A DNA stretch of 64,000 nt from Neobacillus drentensis (GCF_021560175.1 NZ_CP091110.1:5814001-5878000); one strand, 5' to 3'; shown: positions 52,417-61,444, counted from the stretch's first letter. Translations and numbers: made by a program. The notes: generated by a model from the sequence alone, not told the origin.

Positions 52417-53148
52417 TTAAAAAACATCAAAGCCATCGTCTGGTGTTGTTTGGACAGCAGGAGGCGGTGCAGGAAGAACAACATTTTTTTGACTATTATC
52501 AGCGCTCACATGGCTTTTCCCGACAGACGCCCCCACTGTTGCTGTAACGCTGGCCCATTTTATGTATTGGATTAATTGTTCAGGTGTCTTCGCTTTCAAT
52601 ACCCCTATTTCATTGTGACTCACGAACTTTAATAATTCCTTTTCGTCATATTCATGCTCTTCACCAATAGCGATAACCAACCTGATGGCTCTTTTGCCCC
52701 ATGGAAGTGAATTTAACTTTTGAATGGCCTTGTTATAGTCCTCTTCTGAATCTGTGCAAAATCCATCAGATAAGAGAATGCATACAGGCGGCAGCCCTCT
52801 TCTGTTCATTTTTTCAATGTCTAATTCATCTGATAACATATCTATAGCATCTGCCGTTGCTGTTAAACCTTGTACATTTAAATCATGCCAAGTGAAATTT
52901 TCAATAGGCACAGGAGTTGGTCCAACATGCCACTCTGCACGGTCACTAAATTTAATGGCGCGCATCATAACTTGTACTTCTGGGTGCGAAGCAACGGCGT
53001 CTCGAATCTCCGGAAGCACGTCTCGAATGGCTTGATTTAAGATTTGCATCTTAGCTCCTCTCATAGAACCTGAGTAGTCTGCTAACCAAAAAAATTGTAA
53101 CGTTCTCTTCGCTATATTTCCTTCTAATACAGGCATTGTATTTGTCAT
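52417..53148 (-). CDS. vWA-domain protein (TerY-like)
   Basis: A 243-residue soluble protein consisting of one von Willebrand A domain with the metal-ion-dependent adhesion site: FFWLADYSGSMRGAKMQILN (DxSxS near residue 22), the threonine in GLTATADAID near residue 95, and CILLSDGFCTDSEED near residue 125. It is of the TerY class found with PP2C and Ser/Thr kinase genes. A short Pro-rich tail ends ...PDDGFDVF. It is the first gene of the operon. In TerY-P systems the vWA protein is thought to scaffold or sense; the ligand here is unknown. Confidence 0.9.
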   Translation of the reverse strand: MTNTMPVLEGNIAKRTLQFFWLADYSGSMRGAKMQILNQAIRDVLPEIRDAVASHPEVQVMMRAIKFSDRAEWHVGPTPVPIENFTWHDLNVQGLTATADAIDMLSDELDIEKMNRRGLPPVCILLSDGFCTDSEEDYNKAIQKLNSLPWGKRAIRLVIAIGEEHEYDEKELLKFVSHNEIGVLKAKTPEQLIQYIKWASVTATVGASVGKSHVSADNSQKNVVLPAPPPAVQTTPDDGFDVF

Positions 53149-53391
53149 AATTCCAGCTCCTTAGTTTTTCTTGCCATAGGTCCTAAGACTACTATTATTT
53201 TATAATATTTTTTAATAAATGGAAATTACTAGTTATATAGTTTGTCATCCCATCAGTGCCCTAGGTAAATATATTCAATGGATTGTTTCCTTTTACGAAT
53301 CGGTTAGGTAGTTCTAACTTGTTCTATTTTATTTTTGTACCATACGAAATAGTTTCGACCCTCGGCAATCCATAGCGCAGATTATTGCAGC

Positions 53392-53586
53392 ATGCATAAT
53401 TACCACAGGCAGGGCAAACTTAACTTTGCAAAAGGTGCAAGAATCATCGACCGTAATGTACAGCAAGGCCGGATTCTCATGAACCCGGCCTTGCTGTTTA
53501 TCGTGGATGACGGTTCTCCTGTGTCAAAACCATACCTCTTGGTAAAAGGAGTGAAAAATAGTGGAACAAATTATCCCATTCATTAG
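53392..53586 (+). pseudogene. DUF2922-like remnant before yvrJ
   Basis: The frame contains AKGARIIDRNVQQG, which resembles the C-terminal AARVVDRN segment of DUF2922 proteins, often encoded just before YvrJ. The remaining residues do not resemble the family, and a strong hairpin (53462-53495) interrupts the frame. I take it as a fused remnant and not a working gene. Confidence 0.45.
53462..53495. terminator. Strong stem-loop between DUF2922 remnant and yvrJ
   Basis: AGCAAGGCCGG and CCGGCCTTGCT form a perfect 11-bp stem with a 12-base loop. Only GTTTATC follows, so termination on the plus strand would be weak. It probably ended the original DUF2922 gene. Confidence 0.55.
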
Positions 53587-53701
53587 CGAAGTAAGATTCC
53601 CCATCGTGGTGACCCTCTATCTACTTTACCGAATTGAGTCAAAATTTGACCTAGTGGTCCAATCGATACAAAATCTGCTCGAACGAATGCAGTCATCATG
53701 A
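53561..53701 (+). CDS. yvrJ: YvrJ-family small protein
   Basis: A 46-residue protein starting at GTG behind AAAAGGAGTGAAAAATA. It begins MEQIIPFISEVRFPIVVTLY and continues LLYRIESKFDLVVQSIQNLL, the hydrophobic segment plus amphipathic tail typical of YvrJ. The family is found across Bacillus without a known function. A degraded copy of its 3' end is at 25022-25080, and a REP-like repeat follows 25 bases on. Confidence 0.75.
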   Translation: MEQIIPFISEVRFPIVVTLYLLYRIESKFDLVVQSIQNLLERMQSS

Positions 53702-53725
53702 ACTTGAAAAGAGCAATCCTTAAAA

Positions 53726-53753
53726 GGAGCACGAGAACCGTCCCTATGCTTCC
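53726..53753 (-). repeat. REP-like repeat after yvrJ
   Basis: GGAGCACGAGAACCGTCCCT followed by ATGCTTCC is a minus-orientation copy located 24 bases behind the yvrJ stop codon. Confidence 0.7.
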
Positions 53754-54043
53754 CCAATTTCCGTCCACAAAACTGTCAAACTTTGACGAATTTTGTATAC
53801 TTTAGTACATGGTTAAAAGGTCCTAATTATATTTAAATAATATCAGAGGAAGTTGCTCCCATGTTTACAATTCATTTTCCAACGAGTGAAATTGGTGAAT
53901 ACATCTATTAAAACCAGGGAAGAACCTGCAGCAAAAGAGGTGAAGGACAATTACATTCTAGTAAACCTCAACTTAGTTGCTCACAAAAAAGGTAACGCTG
54001 ATTCAAATTAAGTATTTCTAAATAACAAATAGGGAGATGTTTT

Positions 54044-54613
54044 ATGATTATTGATCAGTTTTATTTATTGTATGAGGACGTCATTTTAATGACAGGTGAA
54101 TATAACCGCCATGGGAGGTTTTGCGCGAGAATCATGATCGGAGGACAAACCTTATTAGTAAACAGGTCACCAATACAGGTAATAGAGGACACATTAAAAT
54201 ACATAGGCTTCGATTTAAAGGGAGCCATCAAAGGTTCCAAATCCTTACTGGGCAATGGCTATATGTGCCCCATCATGGTCAATTTCTATAAGGCCATTTG
54301 TCTATTTCCTTATAAGTCCTCAAGGCAGGAAGATTGTGTGTGGTTTAACCCTGATCATATTGTCAAAACCAAGTCCCTTGGCTGTAAAACTGAAGTTGAG
54401 CTTAGCAACGGTGTTTCGATTATTATCGATTTAAAGAGGAACTTTTTTATAAACAAGATTGAGGCCGCTCAAAAATTGAAAAAGATATCTAGCGAAAGGG
54501 GAAACCATCCTCATCCCCTCTCATACTTCAAAGGATCAGGAGAACAGAATCAAATTACCTGGCTAAAAGAAGGCAAATATAACTTTTCATCTTTAGTTGA
54601 ATTTAATGGTTAA
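54044..54613 (+). CDS. comK: ComK-family competence transcription factor
   Basis: The 189 residues align along their length with ComK, the master regulator of DNA uptake genes in Bacillus. Telling blocks are LVNRSPIQVIEDTLKYIGFD, CPIMVNFYKAICLFPYKSS (ComK has PPIMVDPSNQIFLFPTLSS), CVWFNPDHI (CGWISHVHV) and VELSNGVSIII (VTFSNGKTMEL). The N-terminus is shorter and the C-terminal third diverges (GNHPHPLSYFKGSG), so it could be a second, ComK2-like paralogue. The ATG follows GGGAGATGTTTT. No clear AAAA-N5-TTTT autoregulatory pair was seen upstream. It stands alone. Confidence 0.85.
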   Translation: MIIDQFYLLYEDVILMTGEYNRHGRFCARIMIGGQTLLVNRSPIQVIEDTLKYIGFDLKGAIKGSKSLLGNGYMCPIMVNFYKAICLFPYKSSRQEDCVWFNPDHIVKTKSLGCKTEVELSNGVSIIIDLKRNFFINKIEAAQKLKKISSERGNHPHPLSYFKGSGEQNQITWLKEGKYNFSSLVEFNG

Positions 54614-54847
54614 CTGCCTCATATGTCATTTAATTGTCACACAATATATAGATTATATCTGCTCTTATCCGCAGTTATAAAGTCCTATTTGCAGTGTAAT
54701 AGAATTAGAGATGAATGTATTGCTTTGATTGAATAGATACGTTAGTGAAATGCCTTATATAACGCAAAAATGCAAACGCACTCAAAAATCCGCACAAGAA
54801 TAATCAATTAAGGGACAAATTCATTACTTACACTTAAGGAGAATAAA

Positions 54848-55075
54848 ATGAAAAATAATCGTATCGCTCTTTTAGGAGTTCCATTGAAGAAATTAAGAAA
54901 TGACATGAATCTAACACAATGGGGACTCGCCGACCGTTGCTCCATCGACCCTTCTTACATCAGTTTGCTAGAGAACAATATGAAAAGCCCAAAATTAAGC
55001 ACCGTCTTCATTATTGCTGAAGGTCTTGGTATAAAGGCTTCTGAGCTAGTAAGAGCAATCGAGGAATACATGTAA
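54848..55075 (+). CDS. XRE-family helix-turn-helix regulator 1
   Basis: A 75-residue single-domain DNA-binding protein: LKKLRNDMNLTQWGLADRCS, then IDPSYISLLENNMKSPKLST covers the five-helix Xre/Cro fold with the recognition helix at SYISLLEN. The usual LTQ-E-LA is LTQWGLA. ATG is behind TTAAGGAGAATAAA. No adjacent target or toxin gene; its relation to the second XRE gene 150 bases on is unclear. Confidence 0.82.
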   Translation: MKNNRIALLGVPLKKLRNDMNLTQWGLADRCSIDPSYISLLENNMKSPKLSTVFIIAEGLGIKASELVRAIEEYM

Positions 55076-55227
55076 ATGAACGTATTTTATTTATAAATAG
55101 CAACTCATATATTTAGAAAGATTAACAAGATCCTTTCATATTTTTCCTTATACCAACTTTCGAGTAGTTTACTACGTGTGAATTCCTCTCCCCTAATTAT
55201 GTAATTGGGGTAAAAGGGGAATTTCCC

Positions 55228-55491
55228 ATGAAAGAACATGATATATCGTCCATCGGAGAATTAATAGTACAGAAAAGGCGTTCTATGAAAATGTCTCAGG
55301 ATGAACTGGCATTTAGATGTAAGAAAACAAGAAAAGCGATTAGTAATATTGAAACGGGAAAGAGCATGCCAAGCCTACCGCTCTTTGAAAAAATTGCACA
55401 AGCCCTAGGAATGGATGGATCTGAGCTTTATAAAGAAATAGAAGACCTTGGTTTAATTGATGATCTATTTCGAGATGAAAAAGACGAATAA
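55228..55491 (+). CDS. XRE-family helix-turn-helix regulator 2
   Basis: An 87-residue protein: IGELIVQKRRSMKMSQDELA, then FRCKKTRKAISNIETGKSMP forms the HTH, followed by an acidic tail (YKEIEDLGLIDDLFRDEKDE). It differs clearly from the neighbouring XRE protein. ATG follows AAAAGGGGAATTTCCC. A long hairpin follows the gene. Confidence 0.82.
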   Translation: MKEHDISSIGELIVQKRRSMKMSQDELAFRCKKTRKAISNIETGKSMPSLPLFEKIAQALGMDGSELYKEIEDLGLIDDLFRDEKDE

Positions 55492-55497
55492 CAAATT

Positions 55498-55540
55498 GGG
55501 TTCAGCCCTCACAACAATAAAGTAGTGAGGGACTGAACCC
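55498..55540. terminator. Long hairpin after XRE regulator 2
   Basis: GGGTTCAGCCCTCAC and GTGAGGGACTGAACCC form a near-perfect stem with one bulged A. It lacks a clear T run. GGGTTCAGCCCTC also appears alone at about 10732, so it may be a dispersed repeat serving as a terminator. Confidence 0.6.
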
Positions 55541-55631
55541 ATTACCCTTATGGGCTTATTACAACAGTTTCGCTTTATTTTTCAATGCCTTTCGTAAAAG
55601 GTTGGCCTATCTTCTCCTAGATTTACTTTTT

Positions 55632-55775
55632 TCAGTCCTTTAACATTTTCTTATTTTCTATTTCGCTTTTTACTTCCTCTTCGGCTTTTCTCTTCATTGT
55701 ATCTTCCATTGCTTTACTAGTGTTAATATAGCTTAACCACAGCACATCTGGCTCGGGTTGAATGAGGGCCTTTAA
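55632..55775 (-). pseudogene. C-terminal remnant of an unidentified protein
   Basis: The minus strand is open for 47 codons following a stop: LKALIQPEPDVLWLSYINTS, then KAMEDTMKRKAEEEVKSEIE and NKKMLKD. No start codon is in frame. The charged helical tail is coding-like, but the protein is not recognised. Confidence 0.4.
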
Positions 55776-55921
55776 TCATAGGATTTGAAATTTCACCTAT
55801 AAATAGGAATATATAGTAAAATATACATATACTCATTTAACTATTTTTTCTAAGATTGATGGTAATTATTTGCGATGGTAAAGAGCTTAAAGTCTGAACC
55901 TTAAATTTCTAATTTGATACA

Positions 55922-56365
55922 GTGGTGAAAGCAATTATTCAATTATTAATAGAGTACAAATGGAAAATTTTGATTATTTGTGAAATAACGGCCTGGTTAA
56001 CTACTTTTTACATGTTATATGCAAGGTACTGGTTAAAATCTATAATTCAGTTTTACATTTTTGGGGCCATTGCAGTGATAACCGGATATGTACCACATCT
56101 AACGATCGGCATATTGGATTTTATTCAATTTCAAAAATTAGATGGTTTTACGGTGTTTATCATCCTTTTGTTTATCTTTGGCTTTACCTTTGGAAAGAAA
56201 ATAGTTACTAAAATAGATATAAAAATACAAAATTGGGTAAATAGACAGAGAGAAAGCTCACAACAAAGAATTCCGTCAGTCGAAATACCTACAAAAACCT
56301 TACCTTATATGTTAATATATTACAATATTAACAATAAAAAAGGAAAATTTTGGTGGATTTTGTAA
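55922..56365 (+). CDS. Hypothetical membrane protein, possibly with altered C-terminus
   Basis: A 147-residue protein with three hydrophobic helices (IIICEITAWLTTFYML type; IIQFYIFGAIAVITGYVP; FTVFIILLFIFGFTFGK) and a polar tail. The first possible start is a GTG-GTG pair with no clear ribosome binding site. The last 20 residues (MLIYYNINNKKGKFWWIL) look out of frame relative to a normal tail, so a late frameshift is possible. Unknown family. Confidence 0.5.
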   Translation: MVKAIIQLLIEYKWKILIICEITAWLTTFYMLYARYWLKSIIQFYIFGAIAVITGYVPHLTIGILDFIQFQKLDGFTVFIILLFIFGFTFGKKIVTKIDIKIQNWVNRQRESSQQRIPSVEIPTKTLPYMLIYYNINNKKGKFWWIL

Positions 56366-56439
56366 AGATTCAGACACAAAAAGATTTAGAAAGATACTGT
56401 GATATATGGCTTCCAGTATAGATTGAGAATGGATATGAA

Positions 56440-56892
56440 TTAGAATCATACTAAAGGGATTGAAAGATTTATTTTCCGGTCAAACTCAGGTGAAGATATA
56501 GGTTGTTTTGAATTTAATCCATATTATTTTAATTGTTCTCCTGTTAATGAATATTTCCCTTTTCATCATTTTTCCATTCTTCAAAACAAAAAAGTAATGG
56601 AATTAGATAAGTTTGTTATTAAAAGTGAATATCAGGGTTCATTAAAACGATTGTTAGAGGCCTTAAATTTATCTCGATATATGCAATTAATAAGAAATTT
56701 GATTATGTGATAGGATTAATAAATCCTCATCTGTACGGGATTGGAACAGAGAGATTTAATTTTCCGTTTAATAAATTAATAGATAGAGAATATAGTAGCA
56801 GTAAATACGTTCCTACCATGTTAGAAATAAAAGCTCTTAAAGAATCAAAATTTGGCCAAAGAGCAATGAAAAAATACATACAATTGGTTTAA
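56440..56892 (+). pseudogene. Frameshifted remnant, possibly of an acyltransferase-like protein
   Basis: Successive frames read GCFEFNPYYFNCSPVNEYFP, FVIKSEYQGSLKRLLEALNL, then (after a shift near 56690) FDYVIGLINPHLYGIGTERF and KALKESKFGQRAMKKYIQLV. The order ...FVIKxEYxGS... followed by DYVIG recalls GNAT or N-acyl amino acid synthase folds, as a weak inference. It has several stops upstream and is not functional. Confidence 0.5.
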
Positions 56893-56974
56893 TCCAGCTG
56901 TTATTATTCTGAACGCTACGAATAGAATAAGGGGTTTGTCAACGTGCCATCAAAACTTCGATGAGCAATAAGTA

Positions 56975-57010
56975 AAAAAATCCACAACCCAGAAAAAAAT
57001 GGGTTGTGGA
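56975..57010. terminator. Bidirectional terminator
   Basis: TCCACAACCCA and TGGGTTGTGGA form an 11-bp stem, with A7 on the left (T run for the minus strand) and TTTCC on the right. Confidence 0.8.
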
Positions 57011-57031
57011 TTTCCAAGTCTTAAGAAAATA

Positions 57032-57102
57032 ACATGCTTAGGGAAGTAGATTTAAAAGAGGTTGAACGAATTAGAACATTGGTAAATCCAAATTGGTAAG
57101 GC
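57032..57102 (+). pseudogene. Inverted fragment of the glycosyltransferase gene
   Basis: The plus strand reads REVDLKEVERIRTLVNPNW then stop. The glycosyltransferase gene at 61462-62526 (minus strand) contains REVDLKEVVRIRKLVNLNGY, so a short homologous piece lies here in opposite orientation. Confidence 0.55.
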
Positions 57103-57150
57103 ACAATGACTTTCTGTTAATCATAAAACTGTCTCCACAATGTATAATGA

Positions 57151-57194
57151 AATATGCACCCTTGCCTCCAAAAGACAAGGGTGCATATTTTATT
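57151..57194. terminator. Terminator at the end of the polysaccharide gene cluster
   Basis: AATATGCACCCTTG and CAAGGGTGCATATT form a perfect 14-bp stem followed on the plus strand by TTATTATA. On the minus strand it closes the rmlB transcript. Confidence 0.8.
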
Positions 57195-57247
57195 ATACCT
57201 TTCTTGGAAAATAACGCATATTCATTTATTTGAATCCATAAAACTAT

Positions 57248-58270
57248 CTAATTCAATGTATATTGCTTCTTAAAGTAATTCTGATATTCTCCACTGATAA
57301 TTTGCTCCCACCACCACTTATTATCCATATACCATTGAATGGTTTGAGCAATTCCTGTTTCAAACGTATAGGTTGGTTTCCAGCCTAACTTCTCTAATTT
57401 AGTAGGATCGATGGCATATCGCTTATCATGACCTAAACGGTCTGCAACAAATTCAATTAGGTTCTCAGACTTTCCTAATGTATTAATAATTGTTTTAACT
57501 ACTTCTAGATTAGTCCGTTCATTATGCCCGCCGACATTATAAACTTCACCCGTTACACCTTCATGTAGGACCAAGTCGATTGCTGCACAATGATCTTGAA
57601 CATGAAGCCAATCTCTAATATTCTTTCCATCACCATAAACGGGTACCTTTTCCTCATTCAATACGCGAGAGATCGTTAACGGAATTAACTTTTCCGGAAA
57701 ATGGAGCGGTCCATAATTATTAGAGCAACGTGTGATATTGATAGGTAGGCCAAATGTTTCATGATAGGCTCTAACTAGCAAGTCAGATGATGCCTTACTT
57801 GCACTATACGGACTATTTGGCTGTAAGGGAGTATCCTCTGTAAAGAAGGTTGTCGGATCAAAATCTAGCTCCCCATAGACTTCATCTGTAGAAACATTAA
57901 CAAATTTAGTCACACCAATTTTCTTCGCAGCATCTAGTAATACTTGCGTTCCTAAAACATTTGTTTTCACAAAAATCTCAGGATCAGTAATCGAGCGATC
58001 CACATGGCTTTCTGCAGCAAAATGGGCTACATAATCAAACTTTTCTTTTTCAAAAAGTGCCATGATGGCTTTGCGATCAGCGATATCTGCCTTTACAAAA
58101 TGATAGTTATTATTGTTTTCGATTTCACGATGCTTGGTTAAATCCCCCGCATAGGTTAATAAATCTAAATTATAAATATCATAATTAGGGTACTTATTTA
58201 CCATAAATTGAACAAAGTTCCCGCCAATGAAACCTGCTCCGCCTGTTACTAGAATCTTTTTCCTATTCAT
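57248..58270 (-). CDS. rmlB: dTDP-glucose 4,6-dehydratase
   Basis: The 340 residues are a complete RmlB, the second enzyme of dTDP-rhamnose synthesis. NAD binding is by VTGGAGFIGGNFVQF; FAAESHVDRSI, STDEVYGEL near residue 128 (catalytic Asp-Glu) and SPYSASKASSDLLVRAYHE near residue 155 (Tyr-x3-Lys) complete the active site. NNYGPLHFPEKLIP and YGDGKNIRDWLHVQDH are RmlB signatures. ATG follows GAGGTGAAATA. It is downstream of rmlA by 82 bases. rmlC and rmlD are not in the window. Confidence 0.96.
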   Translation of the reverse strand: MNRKKILVTGGAGFIGGNFVQFMVNKYPNYDIYNLDLLTYAGDLTKHREIENNNNYHFVKADIADRKAIMALFEKEKFDYVAHFAAESHVDRSITDPEIFVKTNVLGTQVLLDAAKKIGVTKFVNVSTDEVYGELDFDPTTFFTEDTPLQPNSPYSASKASSDLLVRAYHETFGLPINITRCSNNYGPLHFPEKLIPLTISRVLNEEKVPVYGDGKNIRDWLHVQDHCAAIDLVLHEGVTGEVYNVGGHNERTNLEVVKTIINTLGKSENLIEFVADRLGHDKRYAIDPTKLEKLGWKPTYTFETGIAQTIQWYMDNKWWWEQIISGEYQNYFKKQYTLN

Positions 58271-58352
58271 TATTTCACCTCATGTTGTAATGCTAAAAAG
58301 TATTTTAATAAGAAATCATGCCAAATTTGTAAAAAGGTCGTCATAGGCATTA

Positions 58353-59231
58353 TTAATATTTTATTCCGCCATTTGCTACCTTTAGCAGATACTGACCATA
58401 TCCTGTCTTAGAAAACCTTTCTCCTGATTCCAGAAGTTGTTCTTTTCCAATCCAACCATTAATATAAGCAATTTCTTCAAGAGCGGCGATTTTAATTCCT
58501 TGATGTTCTTCAATCGTTTTAACAAAATTCGTAGCCTCTACTAAACTTTGATGTGTACCTGTATCTAGCCAAGTAAAGCCGCGTCCAAGGAGCTCTACCT
58601 CCAGTTCACCCATCTTCAAATAAGCTTCATTAACTGAAGTAATTTCTAATTCCCCACGAGGAGATCGTTTCACATTTTTTGCAATTTCAACAATCCGATT
58701 ATCATAAAAGTATAAACCAGTTATCGCGTAATTAGACTTTGGAAACTCTGGCTTTTCCTCTACGCTTAACACTTTTCCTATCTCATCGAATTCGACCACA
58801 CCAAATCTCTCAGGATCTTGAACATGGTAGCCAAAAACAGTCGCTCCGCTTTCTTTTTGAGCTGCTTTTTGGAGAATCTTCCGCATACCAGAGCCATAAT
58901 AGATATTATCTCCTAGGATCATAGCAACGGAGTCATTACCAATAAACTCTTCACCAATAATAAAAGCCTGTGCCAGCCCGTCTGGACTCTCTTGTACTTT
59001 ATATTGTAGCGAAATACCAAATTGTGAACCATCACCGAGTAATGCTTCAAAACGTGGTGTATCCTCTGGAGTTGATATGATCAGTATTTCACGAATCCCT
59101 GCAAGCATTAAAGTTGATAGTGGATAAAAGATCATTGGTTTATCATAAATTGGTAGTAGTTGTTTACTTGTGACCATCGTCAATGGATAGAGACGTGTTC
59201 CGCTTCCACCTGCTAAAATTATACCTTTCAT
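58353..59231 (-). CDS. rmlA: Glucose-1-phosphate thymidylyltransferase
   Basis: The 292-residue enzyme makes dTDP-glucose. It has the nucleotidyltransferase start MKGIILAGGSGTRLYPLTMV, the KQLLPIYDKPMIFYPLSTLM block, AMILGDNIYYGSG near residue 105, GVVEFDEIGKVLSVEEKPEF and the late TWLDTGTHQSL. I choose the ATG at 59231 behind AGGAGGAATTTTGTTA; a TTG two codons upstream is possible. Its product feeds rmlB. Confidence 0.96.
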   Translation of the reverse strand: MKGIILAGGSGTRLYPLTMVTSKQLLPIYDKPMIFYPLSTLMLAGIREILIISTPEDTPRFEALLGDGSQFGISLQYKVQESPDGLAQAFIIGEEFIGNDSVAMILGDNIYYGSGMRKILQKAAQKESGATVFGYHVQDPERFGVVEFDEIGKVLSVEEKPEFPKSNYAITGLYFYDNRIVEIAKNVKRSPRGELEITSVNEAYLKMGELEVELLGRGFTWLDTGTHQSLVEATNFVKTIEEHQGIKIAALEEIAYINGWIGKEQLLESGERFSKTGYGQYLLKVANGGIKY

Positions 59232-59398
59232 TAACAAAATTCCTCCTAATCTAATCTGATTTACTTATTTATAAATGAACCTACTGTAATTAACAACTAG
59301 TTTATCTGCCCCTCGTTACGCCAAGAGCTTGGTTACCTAATTCTGCATCATTTGGCATCTACAGCAAAGTCAACTAGGGACCAAAATTTCTTATGAGA

Positions 59399-59587
59399 TT
59401 ATGCTGGAGGGCTTAAGTTAGGTCGATTCAAACTTTTAACCGCAAGTACATGGTCTGCTATAATATGAGACTTATTATTTTGAATTGTTAATCCATTTGT
59501 ACGTGAACCATGGGCTCCGTGTCGATTGATAGATAATATCCGTTCTGGGATCTTCACACTTCCGCCTGCACCAATTTCTTGTGTTTA
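59399..59587 (-). pseudogene. C-terminal remnant of an unidentified protein
   Basis: The minus strand is open over about 60 codons: GAGGSVKIPERILSINRHGA, then HGSRTNGLTIQNNKSHIIAD and a stop after LSPPA. There is no start. It is fused to the phosphoglucomutase fragment next to it. Confidence 0.4.
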
Positions 59588-59604
59588 AAGACTTTCTTCC
59601 TGAC

Positions 59605-59705
59605 CAATTTTTATTGTTTTCGATGTTAAGCAACGTTTCTTCTAAATCTCTTTCTAAACTATTATACGAAAGAAAGCATCTCTAGTGCATTATTTAACCA
59701 AGACA
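59605..59705 (-). pseudogene. Degraded second copy of a phosphoglucomutase N-terminus
   Basis: The minus strand reads SWLNNALEMLSF, then after a shift SLERDLEETLLNIENNK, which parallels TWLHNAEKWLSFENLEHDLK of the gene at 61444. It has stops and a frameshift. Confidence 0.55.
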
Positions 59706-59901
59706 CTATTATTACAAGTATCCGATACTATCTTACAACTGAAATGACTTTCGATGGTTCCAACCCATAGGATAGAAAGACTTTCCCTTATCCATCGCAC
59801 TTTAACGTGCAAAAACTTTATCTGAGAAGGGGACTTACCACTGGTTCTGTAAGGCAAGGGTGTTAATTAGTAGCGCATTCCATTATAAAGGATTGAAGGG
59901 A

Positions 59902-61444
59902 TTATACCCTTGCAGCTAATCTAACATTTACCATATTCATCACAGCAGTTTGAATAGCAGCTAACTTCTCCTGGCTGTGTTCCATTGAGTCACCTTTTAC
60001 CCCAAAGTAAAATTTCGCCTTAGGCTCTGTTCCAGATGGGCGCAGACAGAACCATGAACCATCCGATAAAAAGTACTTCAATACATTTGACGACGACAAG
60101 TTAATCTTACTTTCCAATCCACCTGCTTTTCTTACAGAAGTGGCATAGTCCTCCATTGCAGCAACTTCGGCAGCAAAAATGGCCGACTGAACAGCATCCT
60201 TATCACGCACAAAATCGCCGATCAGATAACCATAACTCTCCTCATAGCCAAATAAGAAGGTATGCTGACCCGTTTGTTCAAACTCATTGTTCTTTTTACC
60301 GATGAATTTGAAACCTGTTAGAGTATCCATTGCTCAATGCCATAAGACTGAACAATTGCACGGCCAATTTCAGAGGTAACAATGGTTTTGATGACCACAC
60401 CATTTTCAGGAAGTAAGCCTTTGGCTTGTTTTTGAGATAGTAGATACTCCAGCATTAAGTCGCCCATTTGGTTCCCTGTAAGCACCACATATTCACCAGA
60501 ATGGTTCTTTACTGCTACACCTAACCGGTCCGCATCAGGATCAGTCGCCATTAGAATGTTTGCGCCAATTTCTTCACCATATTTTATAGCGATTTCAAAT
60601 GTGGCATGCTCTTCTGGGTTCGGTGACTTAACAGTTGAAAAATTGGCATCAGGTAGCTCTTGCTCCTTTACTCCCGTAATATGTTCAAATCCAAACGCCT
60701 TTAGCCCAGCACGAACAGGTTTATTTCCTGTTCCATGTAATGAAGAATAAACAATTTTTAAATCATTTGCGACATTAGCTACCACTTCAGAATTCAATTG
60801 AAGTGACTTTACATAAGCATTGTCGATCTCTTCTCCAACGTAAGCTAATAATCCAGTGGAAAGAAGGGTCTGCTCTTCTGCTGCTTCAACTGTTAATTCA
60901 TTTTCAACAGCGTTCACATATTTAATAATAGTATCAGCTGCTTCTGGAGGAAGTTGGCCGCCGTCTTTTCCATACACTTTAAAACCATTGTATTCAGTTG
61001 GATTATGACTGTCGGTAATGACTACTCCTGAAAAGGCATGTAAGTATCTAACTGCAAAGGACAATACTGGTGTTGGACGAAGTTCAACAAATACATAAGC
61101 CTTAATTCCATAATTGCCTACCGTTTTGGCTACTTCTAACGCGAATTCAGGAGACTTATGGCGAGAGTCATACGCAATCACAACGCCACGCTGTTTTGCT
61201 TCCTCCCCTTGTTCAGCGATATACTTAGCCAATCCCTCAGCTGCTCTACGAATAGTATAGATATTTAAACGGTAATACCAGGTCCTAACTCTCCACGCAT
61301 ACCACCGGTACCAAATTCTAAATGTTTATAGAAATGATCTTCTAATAATCTTTTATTGCTCTCTATTTTAAGTAAGGTATCTTTTAAGTCATGTTCTAAA
61401 TTTTCAAATGAAAGCCATTTTTCTGCATTATGTAACCAAGTCAA
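59902..61444 (-). pseudogene. pgcA: Alpha-phosphoglucomutase/phosphohexomutase, broken
   Basis: Three frames together spell a PgcA-type enzyme that interconverts glucose 6-phosphate and glucose 1-phosphate. The N-terminus starts at TTG 61444 behind AGGGGGAACCAATT (TWLHNAEKWLSFENLEHDLK; GTGGMRGELGPG). A shift near 61265 leads to NIYTIRRAAEGLAKYIAEQG, VVITDSHNPTEYNGFKVYGK (active Ser segment, SHNP) and ATDPDADRLGVAVK. A second shift near 60325 leads to DTLTGFKFIG, FGYEESYGYLIGDFVRDKDA and SWFCLRPSGTEPKAKFYFGV. Between AAEV and MEDYATSVRK about 70-75 residues normal for the family are missing. Two frameshifts plus a deletion indicate a dead gene, although its product would supply rmlA and UDP-sugar synthesis. 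Confidence 0.85.

Noticed and set aside
53893..54011. A 38-codon frame starting GTG before comK, and a 16-codon frame at 53861
   Set aside because: Neither has recognisable homology or a convincing start; the short MFTIHFPTSEIG piece slightly resembles a PRD domain but is too short to support.
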